Source: Pukyongiella litopenaei (GTDB lineage Bacteria > Pseudomonadota > Alphaproteobacteria > Rhodobacterales > Rhodobacteraceae). From it: 64,000 nucleotides of DNA. The stretch covers positions 372,001-436,000 of the forward strand of contig NZ_CP027665.1 in the NCBI RefSeq assembly GCF_003008555.2, written 5' to 3'. The notes below the pieces were generated by a model. It was not told the DNA's origin. It did not search any database and saw only the letters and a list, made by a program, of their open reading frames with translations. The translations under genes and the position numbers were made by a program. Below, in pieces: positions 43,509 through 51,844 of this stretch (the stretch's first letter is position 1; every line of letters begins with the position of its first letter).

Positions 43509-45227
43509 CTAATCGGGGTCCGGGGCAGCAGAGGCCGAAACCCCGCCAAGCGGCCGGCCCTGATGGTCCTTCGGCGCATCCTCGAACCGTCGTCGGAACG
43601 CATCGGTGAACCGCAGGCCCACATATTGCGTGATGCTGGACTTGCTCTTGGTGAACTGGCGCCCGGTCTCGGGATGGCGCCACTGCCGCGCCTTGGAGGC
43701 CAGTTGCTTGCTGACCGTGGTGGGCTTCCACGGTGACATGCCGCGCTCGATCAGGTGCAGATGGAAACCGTTGCCCAGATCCTTTGACGTGATGGTGTCG
43801 GCCGCGTCCCCGGTGATCACACAACAGGTGATCAGGAACTGGCCGATCGGGTCGCTCTCTTCGCGATAATCACGCGTGGCCTCTGTCACCGCCGACGGCG
43901 GTTGCAACCCGCCCTCGAGATAGTCGATCGCACCCTCGATGAGCCAGTTCAGGATCCCCGACCGCTCTTCCCAGAGCTTGTCGATCAGGTTCGGATCACG
44001 TTCGGATTCCGGGATCTGCACGTCGAAGGGCACCAGCATCACGCGGCGCCAGATACCGTCATCGGTGCCCCGGATCTCGGGCCGGTGGTTGCCGCTGATC
44101 GTCAGCTTGAAATGCGGGCGGACCTCGACGAAATCGGAATGCAGCGCGCGCACCATGATGGGCTCGCCGCCGGTGAGATCCTTGACCAGCCCCTCCTGCA
44201 GGCGCTGGCCTTCGTCAGGCTCGGCCGCCCGGACCATGCGCGCGCCCATCAGCGGGATCAGGTCGGGCGTGGCATCGCCGCCCCCGCGCCGGGCCGTCCC
44301 GGTCAGTGACTCGATCCGGGCGGTGGCGGCATAGTTTCCCATGATCCGCGCCATCAGGTCGACCAGGACCGACTTGCCGTTCGCCCCGCCCCCGTAGAAA
44401 AACGCGATGTTCTGTTTCTTCTGGCCCGTCATCGACAGACCCAACCACCGTTTGATGAACTCGCGTGTTTCCCGGTCCGGCTGGATCCGCTCGAGGAACG
44501 CATCGAACCGGGGATGCGGGGCACCGGGGTCATATGCCACGGGCATCATCTTGGTGATCCGCTGATCGCGATGATGGGGGACCAGCGTCATATCGGCCAC
44601 CTTGCCGGCCCCGTCATCGGTCATGTCTTCGACCGAGAACCGCAGAACGCCGGATTCCACCGCCACCTCGAGCGGTTCGACATCGAGATCGTCGAACGCG
44701 ACGGCCAGGTCGACCTCGGCCTCTTCATAGCCGCTCTTGATCCGGGCCGAGTTTCCGGTGGTGTTCGCAAAACTTCGATGCCGCGCCGCTGTCTTGCGCA
44801 GCGCATCCAGCTCGTTGGCCTGTTCCGCCGTCCGGTCCGATCTCGCGATCTCCGACAATTCGTTGCGCCGGGTCACCAGGTTGCTGCCCCGATGCGTGAG
44901 ATAAGGGATTTCGCGCAGGATCAAGTCGCTCAGCCGCTGCGCCTGGCGGCGAACCCGCAGCCTGTCATCGTCCTTTTCCCAGACCTGTCCCGACCAGGTA
45001 AACCAGCCGACGCGCGGCACGAACATGCAGTCGCGACCGAAATGCAGCACGAACCGCCGCCCGTTGCCGAAATCGTTCAGCGGCAGCGCGGCCGCGCGCC
45101 CCAACAGTTCCCGCACATCCTCGTCGGCCGCGATCGGCGCCGATGCGTCCTGATCGTCAGCCGGCGCACCCGGATCTTCGTCGGGAACAGGCCCCAGGGC
45201 GCTGAATGGATCATCGCCGCCGCTCAT
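43509..45227 (-). CDS. D5/P4-family phage primase-helicase
   Basis: A 572-residue replication protein. Residues ~35-250 contain the D5-N-type region, and an SF3 helicase follows: Walker A GGGANGKS with K285 (IAFFYGGGANGKSVLVDL), Walker B region MVRAAEPDEGQ, and the sensor-1 asparagine in FKLTISGNHRPEI. The C-terminus is a winged-helix-like domain. There is no obvious zinc or AEP primase motif in the N-terminus, so it may be helicase only. It is the last gene before the repeat array. Confidence 0.88.
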   Translation of the reverse strand: MSGGDDPFSALGPVPDEDPGAPADDQDASAPIAADEDVRELLGRAAALPLNDFGNGRRFVLHFGRDCMFVPRVGWFTWSGQVWEKDDDRLRVRRQAQRLSDLILREIPYLTHRGSNLVTRRNELSEIARSDRTAEQANELDALRKTAARHRSFANTTGNSARIKSGYEEAEVDLAVAFDDLDVEPLEVAVESGVLRFSVEDMTDDGAGKVADMTLVPHHRDQRITKMMPVAYDPGAPHPRFDAFLERIQPDRETREFIKRWLGLSMTGQKKQNIAFFYGGGANGKSVLVDLMARIMGNYAATARIESLTGTARRGGGDATPDLIPLMGARMVRAAEPDEGQRLQEGLVKDLTGGEPIMVRALHSDFVEVRPHFKLTISGNHRPEIRGTDDGIWRRVMLVPFDVQIPESERDPNLIDKLWEERSGILNWLIEGAIDYLEGGLQPPSAVTEATRDYREESDPIGQFLITCCVITGDAADTITSKDLGNGFHLHLIERGMSPWKPTTVSKQLASKARQWRHPETGRQFTKSKSSITQYVGLRFTDAFRRRFEDAPKDHQGRPLGGVSASAAPDPD

Positions 45228-45631
45228 GCTGCCCCCCTCCGGAACGCGCCATCAGGGTCCACGCGCAACATGAACCGTCGCTGGTCCGCCGGTGACATCG
45301 CACCCCACAGGGCAACGAGCAGCCGCTTGCGCGCAGCCTCGGCAAACTGCGTCCGCGTCGCGCGGCGCAGCCCGGCGGCAACGTAGGTCTCGATCTCGGC
45401 CGGCGTTGCCACATCGGCCCAGAACGCGGCCTCCTGGCGCAGCTGCTCCAACGGCGCCAGCACGGGCGGCCCGGCCTCGATCTCGGCCAGCCAGCCACAG
45501 AGCAGCTCGCAAACCGGCCCGACTTCGTCATCCCTGACGACTTTCAGCCCCGCGGCCAGATGCAAAAGCACATGATCGAGATGCGCGCGCGCCTCGACAC
45601 TGGCCACATGATCGTCCAACGCCTGGCCCAT
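45224..45631 (-). CDS. Hypothetical replication-operon protein
   Basis: A 135-residue, helical, Ala/Leu-rich protein. The ATG at 45631 (MGQALDDHVASVEARAHL) shares a base with the upstream stop (TGATG) and is preferred over one 24 bp earlier. It ends with ATGA overlap into the helicase gene. Function unknown. Confidence 0.65.
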   Translation of the reverse strand: MGQALDDHVASVEARAHLDHVLLHLAAGLKVVRDDEVGPVCELLCGWLAEIEAGPPVLAPLEQLRQEAAFWADVATPAEIETYVAAGLRRATRTQFAEAARKRLLVALWGAMSPADQRRFMLRVDPDGAFRRGAA

Positions 45632-45846
45632 CACAGCTTGACCCCCAGTTCCCACGCCCGGCGCTGCAGCGCCTCGAGCTCACCCTCATGCCACGCGCGG
45701 CCGTCATAGCGCCGCGCCCAGAGCCAGCCGCGCAACTCGTCTGCCGTCAGCCGTGCGATCATCGCCAGCTTGCGCTCACGCTCAGTGCCCTCTGCCATCC
45801 GCGCGACCAGCCGCCCGGCAATCCGTCCAACAGGCTCGAAACTCAT
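45631..45846 (-). CDS. Hypothetical small replication-operon protein
   Basis: A 71-residue basic helical protein (MSFEPVGRIAGRLVARMAEG..., ending RRAWELGVKL). Start and stop overlap both neighbours (ATGA, TGATG). No family recognised. Confidence 0.6.
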   Translation of the reverse strand: MSFEPVGRIAGRLVARMAEGTERERKLAMIARLTADELRGWLWARRYDGRAWHEGELEALQRRAWELGVKL

Positions 45847-46925
45847 GTCGCCCGCACCCGGTGCCAGCGTGACTGGACTGCCTGCAGCGTGACGCCCCAG
45901 GTCTCGGCCAGACGGGCCAATTCTGAATAGCGCCCGCCGCTGGCCATGATCAGCTCGTCGCGATCTTCGGTCCAGTCGCCATGCCGGGTCGGGGCCATCG
46001 GCGGCGCGGGCCGCTTGATCGTGGTGCGCCCCGCTTGATCCGCCGGCGCAGCGCAGCGCGGCGCATTCACCCGCGCCGCTGGACGGGGCCCGGGATACCC
46101 TTTCAGCTTTTCCCGCAACGCCAGCCTCGCCAGTTTGTAGCCAGACGCCCGCATCAGCCCGGGACGGGCGCGCAGCGCCTCGACATTGCTGCAGGTCTCG
46201 ACCAGGCCGACATCCTCGACGAACCCGCGCAACCAGTCCGCATCCGGCAGGCGGCGAACTGCGCTCAGATCCGCCAGCTCGGCCAGCCACGGCGCCAGCA
46301 CGTTCGACCGGTAGCAATCGACCTCATCCGCCGCCCGCGACGAGGTGATCGCCGCCAAGGCCGCCGTGATCAGACGGCGGCGGCCGGCCCGGACGTGATC
46401 GCGCACCGCGCCCAGAACGAAGACCTGCCGCGCCTTGCGGGTCGCGGCCGATACCGGATAGCGCATCAGCGTGCAGCCCGCCGCCGACACCGCCGCGTCG
46501 CCATCGATCGCCCAGGCCTCGCCCGAGGCAAGCCCGGCCTTGAACAGGTGAAATATGGTGATGTTCACGCGCTGCGAGTTGATCGCGGCAAAGGCCGCCG
46601 CCTGTTCGGCCGGCGAGGCGGGCGAGATCATCGCCGGCACCCGGTCATGCCCGGCCAGCGCGGCGGCATGAACCCGGTGCTGCCCGTCGATCACCGACCA
46701 CCGCCCGTCCGGCAGTCCCGACACGATGACCGGCGTGAATTTCGACCAGCTGAAGGCAGCGGCGATCTCGCGGATCACCCGCCAGTTCGATTTGGCCAGC
46801 GCCCGCTGATAGGTGTCATCGACCACCAGCTCGACCACCGGCAACCAGTCCATGCGCGGCGCCGGCCCGGGATCGACCCGCTGCACCGGGTCCTGTTCGG
46901 AAATGTCGATGGCGCGAAGGGTCAT
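45843..46925 (-). CDS. ParB/Srx-type nuclease-domain protein
   Basis: A 360-residue protein. The ParB/sulfiredoxin-like domain is residues ~25-130, with D80-GQHR-84 in the signature VIDGQHRVHAAALAG. The rest is helical, and the C-terminal end (GDWTEDRDELIMASGGRYSELARLAETWGVTLQAVQSRWHRV) is a helix-turn-helix. In phages such proteins replace or assist partition or replication initiation. Overlaps neighbours by 4 bp on both sides. Confidence 0.78.
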   Translation of the reverse strand: MTLRAIDISEQDPVQRVDPGPAPRMDWLPVVELVVDDTYQRALAKSNWRVIREIAAAFSWSKFTPVIVSGLPDGRWSVIDGQHRVHAAALAGHDRVPAMISPASPAEQAAAFAAINSQRVNITIFHLFKAGLASGEAWAIDGDAAVSAAGCTLMRYPVSAATRKARQVFVLGAVRDHVRAGRRRLITAALAAITSSRAADEVDCYRSNVLAPWLAELADLSAVRRLPDADWLRGFVEDVGLVETCSNVEALRARPGLMRASGYKLARLALREKLKGYPGPRPAARVNAPRCAAPADQAGRTTIKRPAPPMAPTRHGDWTEDRDELIMASGGRYSELARLAETWGVTLQAVQSRWHRVRAT

Positions 46926-47170
46926 GGCATGCGCTCCTCAGATGTCTCAACAGCCCGAACGGGTTCACGCCATTCGCCGCGGATCGCCGCGACATGGCGA
47001 TTGACCGCCATCACAGACAGGTCGAGTGCCTCTGCGCATTCGCGTTGCGTGCCGCAGAGATGGGCCTGAAACCACGCCCGAACGCGCTGCCGATTCTGAT
47101 GGCCCGTTGCTGCGCCGGGATTTCGGAACCCACCCATCCCTGTCGACCTCGACTCTCCCACGCTGTCCAT
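46922..47170 (-). CDS. Helix-turn-helix protein
   Basis: An 82-residue protein from the ATG at 47170. RVRAWFQAHLCGTQRECAEALDLSVMAVNRHVAAI is a clear winged-helix/HTH DNA-binding motif. Place in the replication operon suggests an initiator accessory factor or transcription regulator. Confidence 0.68.
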   Translation of the reverse strand: MDSVGESRSTGMGGFRNPGAATGHQNRQRVRAWFQAHLCGTQRECAEALDLSVMAVNRHVAAIRGEWREPVRAVETSEERMP

Positions 47171-47177
47171 CACCGCC

Positions 47178-47414
47178 TTACTCCCGTTCTGACAGCGACA
47201 GCGACATCTGGCGCCCTTTGGTTCCGCGCCGCTTTCGCTTGATCGGCGGAAGCATTGGCATCGTCTCGTCGATATCCTCGGACCCGCAAGCGATGTCGTT
47301 CTCATCGACCGGAACACCGGCTTGGTTGGCGCATCCGTAGTCATCGCAGAACGCCCGGACGCAGTAAGTACCTGTCACCAAACAGATCGTCGGACGGTCC
47401 TCGTAATCATCCAT
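47178..47414 (-). CDS. Small Cys-rich hypothetical protein
   Basis: A 78-residue acidic protein with five cysteines (TICLVTGTYCVRAFCDDYGCANQ...IACG) and a basic tail. The cysteines could bind zinc. Its ATG at 47414 overlaps the preceding stop by 8 bp. Confidence 0.55.
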   Translation of the reverse strand: MDDYEDRPTICLVTGTYCVRAFCDDYGCANQAGVPVDENDIACGSEDIDETMPMLPPIKRKRRGTKGRQMSLSLSERE

Positions 47415-47628
47415 CACGCCCACACCCCTCGATCTCTTCCACCCGGTCCGCCAATGCGCGCAGCTGCGCGGCCATACCGGCATGAATGAACCCCGTGAAC
47501 AGCGGTCGGCGGTGCCGGGCCTCATCGGCCTCGCCCGCAACCAGCGCGAACTGCGCCCCGGTTTCCGGCGCAACTGTCAGTTCGAACAGGACATGGCCGA
47601 ACCAGTATGGCTCCCGGTGGTCAGACAC
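47407..47628 (-). CDS. Hypothetical small early protein
   Basis: A 73-residue protein (VSDHREPYWFGHVLFELTVAPETG...) using GTG at 47628, which overlaps the stop of the 46-residue gene upstream. Helical C-terminal half. No family recognised. Confidence 0.5.
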   Translation of the reverse strand: MSDHREPYWFGHVLFELTVAPETGAQFALVAGEADEARHRRPLFTGFIHAGMAAQLRALADRVEEIEGCGRDG

Positions 47629-47761
47629 GGCGCACCCCCAAAGACGGGGCGGCGGGGGAGGAGATCCCGCCGCCCCAGGTGGCCCCGGCCGGCAGCACCG
47701 CACAGGGAGAGCGGAGGCGGATGCCGGGGCGGGAGTAGTCCGGGTTCGCGCGCGCCGTCAT
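47621..47761 (-). CDS. Possible 46-residue early protein
   Basis: MTARANPDYSRPGIRLRSPC..., ending SLGVRRV. The ATG overlaps the upstream stop (ATGA) and its stop overlaps the next start by 8 bp, in line with the packing of the operon. Pro/Gly-rich composition gives little folding information. Confidence 0.4.
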   Translation of the reverse strand: MTARANPDYSRPGIRLRSPCAVLPAGATWGGGISSPAAPSLGVRRV

Positions 47762-48111
47762 GACATGACCCCGCACAGCAGCGCGTGAAGATCGGGCAAG
47801 CGGGTGCGGGGCGATGTGCAGCGCCCCGCACCATCGGCCGCGCCGGAAATCTCGGCCCGGCCGCCAGAGCCGCCCCTGCTCACCTTCGGGCGACCGCGCT
47901 CGCGCGCCTGAATGGCGTGGCCGACGATCTGGCCCACCACGCGTTTGGTTATCGACTGCACCGCCGAATGCGACCCGGCGCGCGTCAGGTAATCCGGGTG
48001 ACACCGGAACGCATCGACCACGCCCCCCTCGACCAGCCGCCACAGCCGCCGGTGATCGCGATACTTCAGCACGGCCGGGTTGCGGCGGGACGGGCGACGC
48101 GGCAACGTCAT
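47758..48111 (-). CDS. Hypothetical early protein
   Basis: A 117-residue very basic protein (MTLPRRPSRRNPAVLKYRDHRRLW...). A middle helix (ITKRVVGQIVGHAIQARERGRP) could bind DNA. Coupled by ATGA to both the upstream and downstream genes. Confidence 0.55.
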   Translation of the reverse strand: MTLPRRPSRRNPAVLKYRDHRRLWRLVEGGVVDAFRCHPDYLTRAGSHSAVQSITKRVVGQIVGHAIQARERGRPKVSRGGSGGRAEISGAADGAGRCTSPRTRLPDLHALLCGVMS

Positions 48112-48557
48112 GCCGCACCCTCACTGTTCATCCGATCCTCGATCCGCGCCCTGGCCTGCCTCAGGGCAAACATCGCCTCGTCGATTTCGCCGATGGCCTG
48201 CGCCAGATCGTCAGCGCAGCTCGATTGTTCCGCGTTCAGGATCGCCGATATCGCCTCGCCGCTTTCCTTGGCGATGCTGGACCCGTCTTGCAGCAGACTG
48301 CCCTCACCGGCGTTCGGCCGGGTCTCCAACCGCCGGGCCAGCATCCGCGTGATCGGATAGCGGCCTGCGGCGTCCTCCAGCGCGATCACATCGGCCACGG
48401 TCCAGTCCAGCTGCCCGGCCATCTTCTTGCTGACCGTTCCCTTGGACGCGCCCCCGCCCCAGCGGGCATTGAACGTCTCGGCGACGGCATCATAGCAACC
48501 CATCCAGTCGACCAGCGACCGCATGTTCGCTCGAACGATCTTGCGAAAATCAAGCAT
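48108..48557 (-). CDS. CII-like or HTH regulator heading the leftward early operon
   Basis: A 149-residue protein. The N-terminal half (YDAVAETFNARWGGGASKGTVSKKMAG...TVADVIALEDAAGRYPITRML) has the look of phage CII-type or Cp76-like HTH regulators, with ASKGTVSKKM as probable recognition helix. The C-terminal half is a coiled-coil-like helix. It is the first gene of the leftward replication operon and divergent from the WYL-TerB-like gene. Confidence 0.62.
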   Translation of the reverse strand: MLDFRKIVRANMRSLVDWMGCYDAVAETFNARWGGGASKGTVSKKMAGQLDWTVADVIALEDAAGRYPITRMLARRLETRPNAGEGSLLQDGSSIAKESGEAISAILNAEQSSCADDLAQAIGEIDEAMFALRQARARIEDRMNSEGAA

Positions 48558-48711
48558 GGCAGGCCTCGAGATCAGGACCGGAAACCGTTTTTCCTGTGCG
48601 GGACCGGTCCAGACCGGCAGAGTGGCGGCATTCGGCGGACTCGCCTCTTGCGGGAATCGCCCCCATCAGGTCAGCTGCAGCGGGCTGAACAGACAAGAAA
48701 GGCAGATCATC

Positions 48712-49599
48712 ATGAAGATAGTCGCTTGGCTGGCCGAACGAGCGCCGGACGATCATACGCCGGCGCCGCCAGTCCCTGTCACAACAGCCCGGCCGCCGCG
48801 CGCCCTGCCCTCGCCGGACACGCCCGACTCGGACGATCTTGAACACCCGAACGAACACGGCGTGATCGACCTCGAGCCGATCTACACTGTCATCGACTAC
48901 ACAGACGCCACCGGCACTCAGACACGCCGCCGCATCACGATGATCAGGGTTGGTCGCGGGCCGAAAGCACCGCTTCTCACCGCGACCTGCCACGAACGCC
49001 GCGCCTCGCGAACCTTCCGCTGCGATCGCATCGAGTGCTTCATCGATGAAGATGGGGTGGTCACACCGTGCCACGAGTTCTTCCGGCAGGTTCTGCTGGT
49101 CGACCTCGACGACCTGACCCCCGCCAAACCGCCGACGGCAGCCAGCACCGAGTCCACTGCGGATCGGCACCAGGTCACCGCGCGGGAAATCCGTGACCAG
49201 CTGCGCCCGGCGCTTTCGATCCTCGTGACCGCCGCCCGCTGTGACGAAGATTTCCACCCCGAAGAACTGGACGTGATCTGCCAATATGCAGAGACCGAAC
49301 TCGTCCGCGGCGGGCGTGCGCCGATCTACCACGGAGACGTGACGATCGATACCCTCGACGAATTGCTGCAGCTTATCCGCAGAATGCGCCCTGCCCGATC
49401 TTCGCTGCCCGGCTACCTCGAACAAGTGCTCAAATTCGCTCCGGATCGCTACGCGCGGTTCGTAAGAGCCCTGAGCGCCGTGATTGCCGCCGACGGACGG
49501 CTTGCCGACGAGGAAGAAGACCTCATGGCGGACGTTCTGGACCTGAAGACCGCCATCGAAGCCGAACGCGACAATGGCTGGCGCCAGATCAATTACTGA
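48712..49599 (+). CDS. WYL-like and TerB-like domain protein
   Basis: A 295-residue protein starting MKIVAWLAERAPDD at 48712. After a Pro-rich linker, residues ~55-125 (IDYTDATGTQTRRRITM...RRASRTFRCDRIECFIDEDG) look like a WYL ligand-sensing domain. Residues ~165-285 resemble TerB helical metal-binding repeats (LSILVTAARCDEDFHPEELDVI, LSAVIAADGRLADEEEDLMAD). It is on the plus strand, antisense to the leftward early transcript, next to the genetic switch. It may be expressed in the lysogen as regulator, sensor or defence factor. Confidence 0.68.
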   Translation: MKIVAWLAERAPDDHTPAPPVPVTTARPPRALPSPDTPDSDDLEHPNEHGVIDLEPIYTVIDYTDATGTQTRRRITMIRVGRGPKAPLLTATCHERRASRTFRCDRIECFIDEDGVVTPCHEFFRQVLLVDLDDLTPAKPPTAASTESTADRHQVTAREIRDQLRPALSILVTAARCDEDFHPEELDVICQYAETELVRGGRAPIYHGDVTIDTLDELLQLIRRMRPARSSLPGYLEQVLKFAPDRYARFVRALSAVIAADGRLADEEEDLMADVLDLKTAIEAERDNGWRQINY

Positions 49600-49706
49600 T
49601 GCCACACCACGGGAAACCGTACTTCCTGGGCTGGACCGGCGCTGACGCGCAGAATGGTGACATGTGGCACCCCGGCGCTCATGTATCAGTAAGCTCCGAG
49701 GAAACA

Positions 49707-49937
49707 TCATGCGGCGGCCTCGCCTTTCGCCCCTGCGTCACCAGCGGAGGACGCGCAAAGAACTGCGCAAGCCGTTGTTACGTCTTCCCACGTTCTGAAA
49801 TTCGGCACCGTCTGGCCAGATTTCCACCTTTGCCACGTCGATCGGGCGATACCCGCCTCGACGCAAAGAGCGGCCACATTCGTCCCGGCCTCTCTCAACT
49901 GCTCTTCGACTTGCTCGACTTGGTGACAGAACTTCAT
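49707..49937 (-). CDS. Cro-like repressor
   Basis: A 76-residue protein. NVAALCVEAGIARSTWQRWKSGQTVPNFRTWEDV is a canonical lambda-repressor-type HTH. It diverges from the CI-like gene across three operators and would be the first gene of leftward lytic transcription, the place of Cro. Confidence 0.78.
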   Translation of the reverse strand: MKFCHQVEQVEEQLREAGTNVAALCVEAGIARSTWQRWKSGQTVPNFRTWEDVTTACAVLCASSAGDAGAKGEAAA

Positions 49938-49973
49938 GGGATTTTCCCGCCAACGATAGCTTATCGAGTGTTA

Positions 49974-50039
49974 AAGCATGAATGCTCAATACAAAGCAAG
50001 AGCATTCATGCTCATACTACCGATTGCGCATTTATGCGA
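49974..50039. promoter_or_regulatory. Three palindromic operators, OA, OB, OC, of the lysis-lysogeny switch
   Basis: OA 49974-49987 (AAGCATGAATGCTC), OB 50000-50013 (GAGCATTCATGCTC) and OC 50026-50039 (GCGCATTTATGCGA) share the core GCAT-NN-ATGC. Their centres are exactly 26 bp apart. They fill the gap between the divergent Cro-like and CI-like genes; OA lies 36 bp from the Cro start and OC 11 bp from the CI start. A lambda OR-like arrangement. Confidence 0.85.
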
Positions 50040-50050
50040 AGCTCCGCCCC

Positions 50051-50497
50051 ATGACAGACAACGAGAAGCATTGGACGGTGGCGTATCTCTCGCACGTTCT
50101 GGAAGCGATGGACTGGAGCATGAACCGCCTGGCCACCGAAACCGGCCTCGCGGCATCCACGATCAATCGCCCCATGCGTGAAGACGACTGGAAGTTTGGG
50201 CTGTCGTCGAAAACCGTCCAGAAAATCCACGCCGCGACGGGAATTGACCCAGCAGACTTCATGCCAACAGGCTTTGATGAACCCACCGCCATGTGGCGCG
50301 CTGCAGACACATACTCCGGACGCACCCTAAGACGGCTCCTCGACGACAAAGAGAGCACTCCGGACCGCGACCGGGGCAACGAAATCAAGATCGCCATTGT
50401 GGGATCGCGGGCGCAGATCGTGGCGACGGTTGACAAGGCCGGGCTTGCCAAGCTGCGCGCGAAACTGGAGCTACTCGCAGACCTCCTGGAAGACTAG
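50051..50497 (+). CDS. CI-like repressor without peptidase domain
   Basis: A 148-residue protein from the ATG at 50051. N-terminal HTH (WSMNRLATETGLAASTINRPMRE), followed by FGLSSKTVQKIHAATGID, then a ~60-residue C-terminal segment ending in a coiled-coil-like helix (AKLRAKLELLADLLED). It has no S24 Ser/Lys catalytic region, so RecA-stimulated self-cleavage is not expected; induction must work another way. It probably binds the operators at 49974-50039 and 50577-50590. Confidence 0.78.
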   Translation: MTDNEKHWTVAYLSHVLEAMDWSMNRLATETGLAASTINRPMREDDWKFGLSSKTVQKIHAATGIDPADFMPTGFDEPTAMWRAADTYSGRTLRRLLDDKESTPDRDRGNEIKIAIVGSRAQIVATVDKAGLAKLRAKLELLADLLED

Positions 50498-50564
50498 CTC
50501 AATCCTATCGAATCAACGGCGTAGGGATTGATCGCCCCATTCTGAGCATTGCTGCAAATTCTGC

Positions 50565-50591
50565 TTGACTATTATTGAGCATCTATGCTCA
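50565..50591 (+). promoter_or_regulatory. Rightward early promoter with operator OD
   Basis: TTGACT at 50565-50570 fits a -35 box. The palindrome TGAGCAT-CT-ATGCTCA (50576-50591) lies just downstream, over the spacer/-10 region. It contains the same GCAT-NN-ATGC core as the three switch operators, so the CI-like repressor should silence the rightward operon that ends in xis and int. Confidence 0.7.
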
Positions 50592-50623
50592 TTATCCACT
50601 CCATCGAACAGATGGAGGCCGCG

Positions 50624-50995
50624 ATGACACGCACCGACCCCGATACACGATCCGACCCCACACCCGTCAGCGACGACCTGCTGGCCCGGCTGGCCGGCGG
50701 AGGGGCGCATGTTGAACTGGCGGACGGCATGCCCGCATTGCTGCCGGCGATCTGCGCCGAGCTGCTGCAATGGCGGCAGACGGCGCGCAGCCGGCCCTCT
50801 GCCCTGTCGCTGGCGCTGCGGTCCGAGGCCATCGCCGCGCGGCTGGACCGCGCCCGCCGCACCATCCGCGCACCCGAGCCGGTTTCCGCCCACGATCTGG
50901 CCGAGGCCTGCGAGACCCTGCTGCGCCATTCGCCCCATGCCGACGAACGCACCGCCGCCGCCGATGTGCTGGCACAGATGAAGGTGGCAGCGTGA
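50624..50995 (+). CDS. Hypothetical first protein of the rightward operon
   Basis: A 123-residue helical protein (MTRTDPDTRSDPTPVSDDLLARL...). The ATG at 50624 is 5 bases after GGAGG and is preferred over in-frame ATGs at 50585 and 50612, the first of which lies in the operator. Function unknown. Confidence 0.65.
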   Translation: MTRTDPDTRSDPTPVSDDLLARLAGGGAHVELADGMPALLPAICAELLQWRQTARSRPSALSLALRSEAIAARLDRARRTIRAPEPVSAHDLAEACETLLRHSPHADERTAAADVLAQMKVAA

Positions 50996-51210
50996 TGGAC
51001 CTGATGAAACTCATCCCGTTGCCCGACCGCTTCGAATATCCGGTCTTCAATTTTGGATCTGACCCGATCACGAACGACGCGGTCCCGGCATCCCACAAAG
51101 GTGCGCGGGGCTGGGGATACCGACGCCTCGCCCGGTTCAAGACGGTGAACGGCATTCGCTACCAGCTACATGCGACGCGTGGTTGGAAGAAGCTGGGGCG
51201 GATCACATGA
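50995..51210 (+). CDS. Hypothetical small early protein
   Basis: A 71-residue basic protein (MDLMKLIPLPDRFEYPVFNFG..., ending RGWKKLGRIT). Start shares a base with the upstream stop (TGATG); stop overlaps the next start (ATGA). Confidence 0.6.
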   Translation: MDLMKLIPLPDRFEYPVFNFGSDPITNDAVPASHKGARGWGYRRLARFKTVNGIRYQLHATRGWKKLGRIT

Positions 51211-51500
51211 ACCGCCTCATCCATGACCGCCTGCCGGCCTTTCTGCGCAATCTCGACCGGCTCGACGCATCCGGCCAGCGCGATGCCGTCGTCAACGAGG
51301 TGCTGGAGACCTTTGGGTGGATGACCCCGCCTGCGGGCGACTGCACCCACCAATGGGAACTGGACCTGCACGGCATCGCCGCCAGCGGCGCGTCCGAGGA
51401 AGAGGCGATTGCCAACTGGAAACGGCTGGCCCGCCAGCACATGCGCGCGACCGACCACCGGCGCGACTGCCCCTACAATGGCCAGGGGGTCGCACCATGA
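51207..51500 (+). CDS. Hypothetical early protein
   Basis: A 97-residue protein (MNRLIHDRLPAFLRNLDRLD...). Helical N-terminus, then a His/Cys-containing stretch (AGDCTHQWELDLHGIAASG) and a HRRDCPYNG end. No family recognised. ATGA-coupled on both sides. Confidence 0.6.
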   Translation: MNRLIHDRLPAFLRNLDRLDASGQRDAVVNEVLETFGWMTPPAGDCTHQWELDLHGIAASGASEEEAIANWKRLARQHMRATDHRRDCPYNGQGVAP

Positions 51501-51763
51501 CCGGCACCCGCCTCACCGACAGGCCCGTCGCGCAGCAGGCGGGCATCCTGTGCAACGACCCGCAGTTCCAGACATTCGCCGCCAGGCGCAACGGGTATCC
51601 TGCTGGCGCGTTCAGCGCCAGCGCGGCAGCGGAATACCTGCGCAGCTGCTGCGGCATCGACAGCCGCCGCGAACTCGACACCACCGCCGCCGCGCGTGAC
51701 CGGTTCGACCGGCTGCGTACCGAATTCGACGCGTGGGCCGGGCGCATCGCCCGGCAGCGCTGA
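51497..51763 (+). CDS. Hypothetical early protein
   Basis: An 88-residue protein. QAGILCNDPQFQTFAARRNG...AAEYLRSCCGIDSRREL resembles a short segment found in many phage proteins of the lambda NinH/Gp31-like helical class, but the match is weak. ATGA-coupled upstream; an 81-bp gap follows. Confidence 0.6.
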   Translation: MTGTRLTDRPVAQQAGILCNDPQFQTFAARRNGYPAGAFSASAAAEYLRSCCGIDSRRELDTTAAARDRFDRLRTEFDAWAGRIARQR

Positions 51764-51844
51764 CAGCCGCCCGCGCCGCCAAAGCACGCTCACGGACCCC
51801 TGCCCGGCGCGGGCGGCACTGACGACGAAACGCGAGGACATCAG

